Shown here: one piece after another, positions 57,804 to 64,000 of the stretch
Position numbering within the stretch: position 1 is the stretch's first letter
Layout: the number at the start of each line of letters is the position of its first letter
Origin: Tigriopus japonicus
Lineage: Eukaryota > Arthropoda > Copepoda > Harpacticoida > Harpacticidae
Length of the DNA: 64,000 nucleotides
Assembly (NCBI GenBank): GCA_010645155.1
Contig: JAAGOF010000071.1
Span: 1,230,871-1,294,870 of the forward strand
Direction: 5' to 3'
Translations under genes and position numbers: made by a program
The notes under the pieces: generated by a model
Databases searched by the model: none
Told to the model about the DNA's origin: nothing
Seen by the model: the letters and a program-made list of their open reading frames with translations, nothing else

Positions 57804-59100
57804 TTCGAGGATCAACAAGCTGTTTAATGAGACGAGGGATCATAACAGCTTTCGGAAGAACTAGGAAGGTTACGTGACTAAAATTATAATGTTGCGTATG
57901 CAGGTTGTGAAATATATATTTTCGAACCCATCAAAAGACAATTCGTCATATCATTCTTGTTTTAATAAGCTTTCGAAACCATTGAAGGAAAATAGATCAT
58001 GTCAATCTTTGTTTGAATCTTTGATTTCCGCTCAACTAGCGAATGATTCAATAAGGAGCACCAAAGTCTGCTCATCAAAGCATCAAGAAAGCAAACAAAG
58101 TGAGTCAGACAAAGTTAAATGTAAATTCAATCACTGAGTTGTTTCACGAGCTTATTTGTTTCAGAATGAATTAACCTGGATTCAACGTGTAGACACAATA
58201 CAAAAAACACAGGGACACAATATTTGATTTTCAATTTGTTTTCTCTCAATGCAGCTCATCATTTTTGCAATGCATCAAGGTGTTCTCACCAAGACCAGCT
58301 CAAATGAAAAGGCCCCAAACCAATGAAAAAGCAATGAAATGTAATGAAATGAAAATATAGTGCAAGAAGCACACCAAGGCATTTGTAAGAAAGCTCCTAT
58401 TGAACCCCAAAGCAATACTGTTTCTCTTATAACCAAAAGCTTCAATGCTTATTAAAATAAACCTCGTTCTCCTCCTCCTCTGCCTAAAGTAAATCCTAAA
58501 TCAATATATGATTCTAAGCCTCAATCTTTGATCAAAATGTTTTATTAAAATTTGTGTAACTGTGTAATTGTATTCACAATACAAAAAACACAGGGAGATC
58601 TCTCAATGCAGCACATGTAATGCATGTAAAAAAAAGCCAAGGTTTAAAGAGACAAATTACAAGTCGAGGCTTGAAACATAAATTTGGCCTCATTTGTGGT
58701 TTTTATGTAACATAATGGCATTTTTAGGTCAGAAAATATCAACCTTTTGGCAATAGTCATTGAATTAGGTGCTATTTTGTTTAATTAATATTGCAACTTT
58801 CAGGCTAAAAACGGCAACTTTATCCAAGAACTACTACTTATCAAAATGTACTCTATTTCACTAAACACATCCCATTAACCAAAGAACAAAAACCATAATT
58901 ATTTCTAATCAAAATTAGGACTGTAAGAGACAAGTATTGCATTTAAATGTAAGCTGCGATTGAAAAACGCAGCTTATGTAGCGAAACTTGATCGTGCATG
59001 GATATTTCTACTCCGTCTCCTGTGCTTCATTTGTATTTCTATCTATGCCTCCACTGTACTTCCAAACTACCTCAACAACCGACCTGATAGGTGATTAATA
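57804..59100. other. AT-rich sequence with a short direct repeat; no gene
   Basis: CACAATACAAAAAACACAGGG followed by TCTCTCAATGCAGC occurs twice (58193-58253 and 58575-58614). A small hairpin AAGCTGCG...CGCAGCTT lies at 58950-58975. I recognise no protein. Confidence 0.5.
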
Positions 59101-59620
59101 GATGACCTAAGAGATTAAGAAGCAAATTTCCCCCACAAACTCCCCTAGATCAAAATGCGGAGTTTTATTGCGCTCATCCATTACACAACTTGAACGACTT
59201 AAGAATGTCTTACCTGTCCTTGAATTTCCTGAACTAAAAGACATAACCATACAATAAAAGAAATTCGATGATGGACCATCATTAAATATGAGGTTATGCC
59301 ATAGTGACACAACCTATGACAATCTTGATTTCATACAAAGTTTGGCATGTGTTAATTAAGTTCATGATAATATGTGGATGGGTTCAGTGTATGTAAGTTC
59401 AAAGATATTCATTAGTTGTTCAAGTCCGATAATAGATGAGCTCGGAAAAAACGCTATTTTTTTGTTGATACTTTGAGGAATGGTAAGATATACTTAAGTT
59501 GTTCAAGTTGTGTAAAGCATTAGCGTAAAGAAACTCCCTGTTTTGGTCCTGGGGAGAGTTGATCCTTGATCCTTTTTCAAGAGGAATTTGCATTCGGATA
59601 AAGGTCCATATTCACTATTC
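59101..59620. repeat. Decayed inverted repeat family, copies 1 (59150-59240) and 2 (59425-59620, opposite strand)
   Basis: Copy 1 reads CATTACACAACTTGAACGAC and TTAAGAATGTCTTACCTGTC. Copy 2 carries the inverse (CTTAAGTTGTTCAAGTTGTG). Related blocks recur at 60735-61480 and 61960-62210, again in opposite orientations, which suggests remnants of a long-TIR element. Confidence 0.65.
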
Positions 59621-60170
59621 GTTCTTTTTGCGTTAGTTAAGGCTCTCATTTCCGAAGGTTGTAGCAGGTAACCTAGTCATCCGATTTCATTTGATCACTT
59701 GATCGTCATCTTGTAGAAAAGACAATTTGATGTGGTCATATATTCACTATTTCATTCATTCATTCATTCATGGCTGAACTTGATGTCTTCGAAACACCCA
59801 CCCACATCGGACTGATTTTGGGGTGTGTGGTTGACCTTTAACAAGGCGAGGACTTGGCTGGGCCCGCTTGAAACACAGAAAACACGGATTGGCGCACTCT
59901 CTTTTGGACTTTTGGTCGATTTCCGTTTGATTTTCAGTACCAAACATCCCTGACCTAGCTCGGTTAACACTACGGAGGCCCCTCAAGTAGTTTGTGCTGA
60001 TCGTGAGAACCTCTACCACTTCACGACTTTATCGGGTTTGATTTCGATTGGATGGTGAAGTATTACCAATACTTCACTAAAATAAATACTTTTAACTAAA
60101 TATCTTTAAATGGGGATTTTATTTATTGAAGTACGGTAAATTTAAATGAATGGTTTGTTTCTTCGGTTTT

Positions 60171-60533
60171 TTAGAGTTGAACCGTGAGTTCACATTCACG
60201 GAGCACAGCCCGGTTAATAACTCCATCAAAAAGGTTCATAAATGGAATCCTTTCAACCGCAGCCGATCCCATGTTCCTCGTTGTCCACTCGACCCTCCCC
60301 GATGCCAAATACGTAGCGGCGATGTCGCAATTTAAACGCACCAAGTTATAGGTTACGGGTTGGCCGACCAGCCTCGACAATCGATAGAAGACAGTGTCGA
60401 TATCAATTCCCCGAGTCATTCCGACCCTCTCCATAAAATAATTATCGATTTGAAGGGGGCATCTTCCCCGGTGAAACACCGTGGCCGCTGGCCGGATCCT
60501 GATGCATGGAGGGGTGCTATAATGGTGGTCCAT
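60171..60533 (-). CDS. Possible LRAT-like (NlpC/P60-type) domain fragment
   Basis: The 120-aa minus-strand frame contains L-V-G-Q-P-V-T-Y-N-L-V-R-L-N-C-D-I-A-A-T-Y-L-A-S-G, which resembles the C-box of lecithin:retinol acyltransferase-like proteins (Y-N-L ... N-C-E/D-H-F-x-T-Y-x-x-x-G). In that family the Cys is the acyl-accepting nucleophile. The preceding helix also fits. The conserved His box upstream is not convincing: only H-H-Y near the start. This may therefore be a terminal exon, a partial gene or a decayed copy. Resemblance is by eye only, and a chance frame is possible. Confidence 0.4.
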   Translation of the reverse strand: MDHHYSTPPCIRIRPAATVFHRGRCPLQIDNYFMERVGMTRGIDIDTVFYRLSRLVGQPVTYNLVRLNCDIAATYLASGRVEWTTRNMGSAAVERIPFMNLFDGVINRAVLRECELTVQL

Positions 60534-60734
60534 GGGGTTTTCAGGTGGAACAGTTTTTCAAAACTGACCCCAAACGTCTTTGATTTTCAAAAATAATTTC
60601 TCAGGCTTAAAAGTCGTTACATATTATTCTTTACTTTCTAACTTTTGATTTGCTACGTCCCCTTGTATTATTGCAAAGCCAAGCTTTTTCAACCGCATTC
60701 AATCAAGCCCATCATTACCAGCAAAGTGAATAGT

Positions 60735-61480
60735 GTTGTAGCTTATGGACCTTAATCCACACGCAAATTCCTCTTGAAGATGGCATAAGAACCACACTTC
60801 CCCTGGCAACTCTCCCCCGGACAAAAACGCGGAGTTTCATCGCGCTCATTCATTACTAGGGACGGGAAAAAAGTGTAAAAAGATTTTTGGTAACTTAAAC
60901 ACATTTATTTGCCTTTTTGCACTTTTCGCCTTTATTTGCACGATTTTTTTACGAATTCGGCCTAAAATGAACAAATTGTTGATAGTTAGCTATTTCTTCT
61001 TTGTAAATGTATACTTTTGGATGATTTTTTTTCAAATTTGAAAACTAAATCCGATTTTATAGCTCCCAGCGTAGGCTAGCATGGTATTGATTACTACTAC
61101 TTCAGTATCTAATTTTTTTTCTTCAAGATTGAAATATAACAAGCAGTTGACAAGAGAGTATCTGAATTTTTGTTTGAGAAATTTCAGTTTTTTGCGATTT
61201 TTTTCGATTTTATTTGCGCTTTTTTGGTTTTTATTTGCGCTTTTGACCATTTTTTGCACTTTATTTTACGATTTTGGGCTGATTTTTCTGCAACTTTTGG
61301 TAACCAAAAGCTTGTTTTGATTTGCACTTTTTGCCCGTCCCTCTTCATTACACAACTTGAACAACTTAAGAATATCTTGCCTTTCCTTGAATTATCAACA
61401 ACAAAACGGCGTCTTTTTTCGAGCTCATCTGTTACCTGTCTTGAACGACTTATGAATTTCTTGATCATTCACCAACAATC
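60735..61480. repeat. Decayed inverted repeat family, copy 3 (split by a hAT MITE)
   Basis: The left part 60735-60856 (GGACCTTAATCCACACGCAA ... CGCGCTCATTCATTAC) and right part from 61352 (ACAACTTGAACAACTTAAGA) become contiguous when the 60857-61343 MITE is removed. The joined order matches the copy at 59165-59240. Confidence 0.7.
60857..61343. mobile_element. hAT-like MITE, 487 bp, 8-bp target duplication TTCATTAC
   Basis: It begins TAGGGACGGGAAAAAAGTG and ends CACTTTTTGCCCGTCCCTC. The flanks are TTCATTAC at 60849-60856 and 61344-61351. The interior is AT-rich with many TTTGCGCTTTTT-type runs and no transposase. It sits inside an older repeat copy, which gives a clean empty-site comparison within the window. 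Confidence 0.88.
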
Positions 61481-61481
61481 C

Positions 61482-62922
61482 TGTACTTAAAAAAGACATG
61501 GCAAACTTTGTTGCTTATGGGAAATCTAGGTTTTTATGGGTTGTGTCACCTTGGCATAAATTCAGGTTCTAGAATTGATGCTTGTTTCTTCAAATTTCTT
61601 TCATTGTATGATTATCCAATTGAGGTCAGGATAATTCAAAGTAAGTTGTTCAAGTTAGGTAACAATAAAGAAGGTCATGAGAAAGAAGCGTCGACACAGT
61701 CGGGTTGTTTGGATTTTTTGAAGCTTTAAATGTTTGCCCTTGTTGTCACCACCATCAATCAGGAAGTTCAAGTTATAATGAAAGTCGATTTTGCAATCAA
61801 TTTACATAGATCATGCCACTACAGATTGATCGTCATTGGATCATAAAAGAAGACGGATTCAAGCCCTGGCAAGGGTATTTTTCGGTCAAAGGCTGTATTT
61901 TTTTCTCTTGCACTTCTCGGTTTGTTTGGATTTTTTTAAGCTTCATGATAAATCCACCGTCACTAGTGTTCTGACGACGCTTCTTTCACATGAGCTTCTG
62001 TAGGTAACAGATGAGCTCGAAAAAAGACGCCAGTTTGTTGTTGCTAATGCAAGGAGAGGCAAGATATTCTTGAGCTGTTCAAGTTGTGTAATGAATGAGG
62101 GTGATGAAATTCCGGGTTTTTGTCCGAGGGAGAGTTTCCGGGGGAAATGTGGTTCTTATTCCATCTTCAAGAGGAACTTGCGTGTGGATTCAGGTCCATA
62201 GTTGTTACTTGGTTGTTAATGAACACCAAGTAAATTCACATACCTTGAATCCCTTGGAAATCCAGGCACCTTTCCACACTAAAGTTCTCTGAAACACTGT
62301 TCTCCACTATGCTGACACTACATTTGTTCCCTAGCAAGGTGAATCAAACTTTCGGAAGCCATTGCGATTCTCAGTTCATTAAGCCTCGTTTCTCTAGGTT
62401 GTGTTCCTCTCATCAAAGTTTCGTCAGGATTGCCAAATTTTAGCATTTAAGTCACTCAAATGCCTATTTTCCCCGATCTTGGAAACCAAGCAGCCTTGCT
62501 TTGTCTCAAAACTGGCAATCCTTTCAATCGAGTTGCCAACCAGAGGAAGGTTAAAATGTGGATAGGAGCCTACGGGTGCGTTAGCAAAATCCTTTAGAAG
62601 ATTCCTATCTATACAAAATGATAGTCTGTTATGAAAAGGCAGCTTGTCTCCAAGCCTGATTCACAGGGAAATTTTGCTGCTACAACAATCTAGTTGATAG
62701 GTTAACTTTGCCAGATTTTAAAAACTTACAAATGCCAGAAATGCCACCTCATTTTAAAATTGACCACAAATTGAGCGAGTTTTACAGAACACAACTGTTT
62801 GGTCTTCTGGTATTTATGTTGGATTTTCTTTCCTTTTGGGATGCAGGTTGTATTTCCCGTGCCCTATGACATTTTGGAAGTTTCCTTGCACTTGCAAGTA
62901 GCTATAGAATATGTACCATAGT
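61482..62922. other. No supportable gene; contains repeat family copy 4 (61960-62210)
   Basis: The block 61990-62205 (ACAGATGAGCTCGAAAAAAGACGCC ... TTCAAGAGGAACTTGCGTGTGG) is the inverse of copy 3. The rest shows no coding or transposon signal that I recognise. Confidence 0.5.
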
Positions 62923-62931
62923 GTCAAAAAT

Positions 62932-63920
62932 GGTAATGCGACATTTTAACTGGCCTAAAATAATTTGAGACAAAGTAATTGGCGCAGAATAATTGACGAC
63001 ATATTAATTGGTGGACATAATAATTGGAGACACATTAATTCAAAGTCCAAAATAATTTGCGACAAAATAATTGGAACGCATATTGAAGTGACATTTTGAG
63101 TGAAACTTAGTCAGTTGCAAAATGGAATTCATTAAGACCAGTCAAGGAGGGAAGCAGTTAAGTTTTGGTGGCTACCTTTATTCAAGTCTGCTCCAAAACT
63201 ATTTTACCAACTTTACGTCATTTTGGCTCCCGTTTACGATGTTGCGGTACCTTTGGTTTATGCCCTCATGACCCACAAGGACGAGGAAATGTACACGACC
63301 TTCTTTAGTGTTCTTATGGACAATTTAGAGGAAAACGGCCTCGAACCGCAGTTTACTAAGGTCACAATTGATTTCGAAAAGGCTGTAGTCAATTCCATCA
63401 GCACGGTCTTTCCCCAATATTGCTCAATCTCATTTTGAACATATCCGAAAAAGTGAGCCCAAGACTAACAATGTAGTGGAAGGATTCAATAATCGCTTCA
63501 AACACATCGTTGGCCTGGCCAATCCTCCCATTAATCGATTTCTCAAGGCATTGGTCAGTGAACAAATCCATACCGAAGCAACAATCACATCTATTCTGAG
63601 TGGTGTCAAAACCAATCCAATGACTAAGACATCAACGAGACAAATGGCTGCATTGCGCACACTTTCTCTGGATTATGACAATCGAGTAATGATTAACTAT
63701 CTTAAGGGCATTTCAAACAACCTACGCTTTAAACATTTTCCGTGACGAACCCGCAAATAAAAGACAATTGTACGCTTCAATTATTTTGTCGCAAATTATT
63801 TTGGACTTTGAATTAATGTGTCTCCAATTATTATGTCCACCAATTAATATGTCGTCAATTATTCTGCGCCAATTACTTTGTCTCAAATTATTTTGGGCCC
63901 AGTAAAAGTGTCGTACATTC
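62932..63920 (+). mobile_element. Mutator-like element (MULE), 989 bp, about 150-bp TIRs, 9-bp target duplication
   Basis: TIRs at 62932-63083 and 63770-63920 are nearly identical inverted repeats. The 9-bp flank GTCAAAAAT occurs at 62923-62931 and 63921-63929. Nine-base duplications with long TIRs are the MULE signature, and the interior encodes part of a MULE transposase. Each TIR is built from about eight units of 15-17 bp with the core AATAATTGG-N-GACA. The interior is only about 690 bp, so this is an internally deleted, non-autonomous copy. Confidence 0.92.
63190..63745 (+). pseudogene. MULE transposase core fragment, frameshifted
   Basis: The first part (about 63190-63438) reads L-F-Y-Q-L-Y-V-I ... 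V-P-L-V-Y-A-L-M, then T-I-D-F-E-K-A with a catalytic Asp of the DDE fold. After a frameshift near 63430 the second part (63476-63745) has N-N-V-V-E-G-F-N-N-R-F, typical of the region after the core. The first catalytic Asp and the N-terminal zinc-finger/DNA-binding region are deleted. Confidence 0.82.
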
Positions 63921-64000
63921 GTCAAAAATACCCAGGAAATTCATTTTACTTGACGGAAAACTGTGTCTATCCAGGGATAACCTATATAATAGTATTAATA

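Noticed and set aside
1..64000. tRNA, rRNA or other structural RNA genes
   Set aside because: I looked for a tRNA B-box (GGTTCGAATCC-like) with matching arms and for conserved rRNA blocks and found none that I could support.

Overview
The window looks like nuclear DNA of an arthropod, most likely a crustacean. The evidence is introns with GT-AG boundaries, a Dpr-family (defective proboscis extension response) immunoglobulin gene spread over about 16 kb, the 3' end of a filamin-repeat gene, and a dense layer of Ty3/Gypsy, LINE, hAT, Mutator-like and foldback transposons. There is no operon structure and nothing prokaryotic. The species cannot be named from the sequence.

Host genes are in the left half. 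At 902-1530 (+) are the last two coding exons of a filamin-repeat protein. At 7530-7943 (-) is a compact intronless gene for a divergent SUMO-like protein ending in Gly-Gly plus two residues. From 16586 to 32880 (+) I can assemble a complete six-exon Dpr-like cell-surface gene of 341 aa: signal peptide, two Ig domains and a hydrophobic GPI/TM tail. All five introns agree in phase, the first is 12 kb, and a TATA/initiator pair lies just upstream of the first coding exon. A possible LRAT-like domain fragment is at 60171-60533 (-). Most of 7.9-16.4 kb and of the Dpr introns holds nothing I can support as a gene.

The right half (about 35-64 kb) is a transposon graveyard with readable stratigraphy. 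A 2.1-kb foldback element (38674-40814) is followed by two further tandem 0.57-kb arms. An internally deleted Gypsy element with only 87-93-bp LTRs (40825-43648) sits at the junction between two of these arms, with a 5-bp duplication. A second Gypsy element (44893-48545, minus) has its protease split by a 1.76-kb long-TIR element (45237-46996, 4-bp duplication), which itself holds a 361-bp palindromic MITE. A truncated LINE (48545-49681) abuts it. A third Gypsy remnant (50734-51600, minus) carries a 225-bp hAT MITE with a perfect 8-bp duplication and is fused in frame to a LINE fragment. A fourth Gypsy element (52034-57803) keeps protease, RT, RNase H and integrase pieces but is broken by at least three insertions. 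The far right holds a decayed inverted repeat family, one 487-bp hAT MITE inside it, and a 989-bp Mutator-like element (62932-63920) with 150-bp TIRs built of about 16-bp subrepeats and a decayed transposase core.

Several insertions are bounded exactly by target-site duplications read directly from the sequence (4, 5, 8 and 9 bp), so their order can be stated with confidence. Family names for the DNA transposons are inferences from terminus and duplication size.
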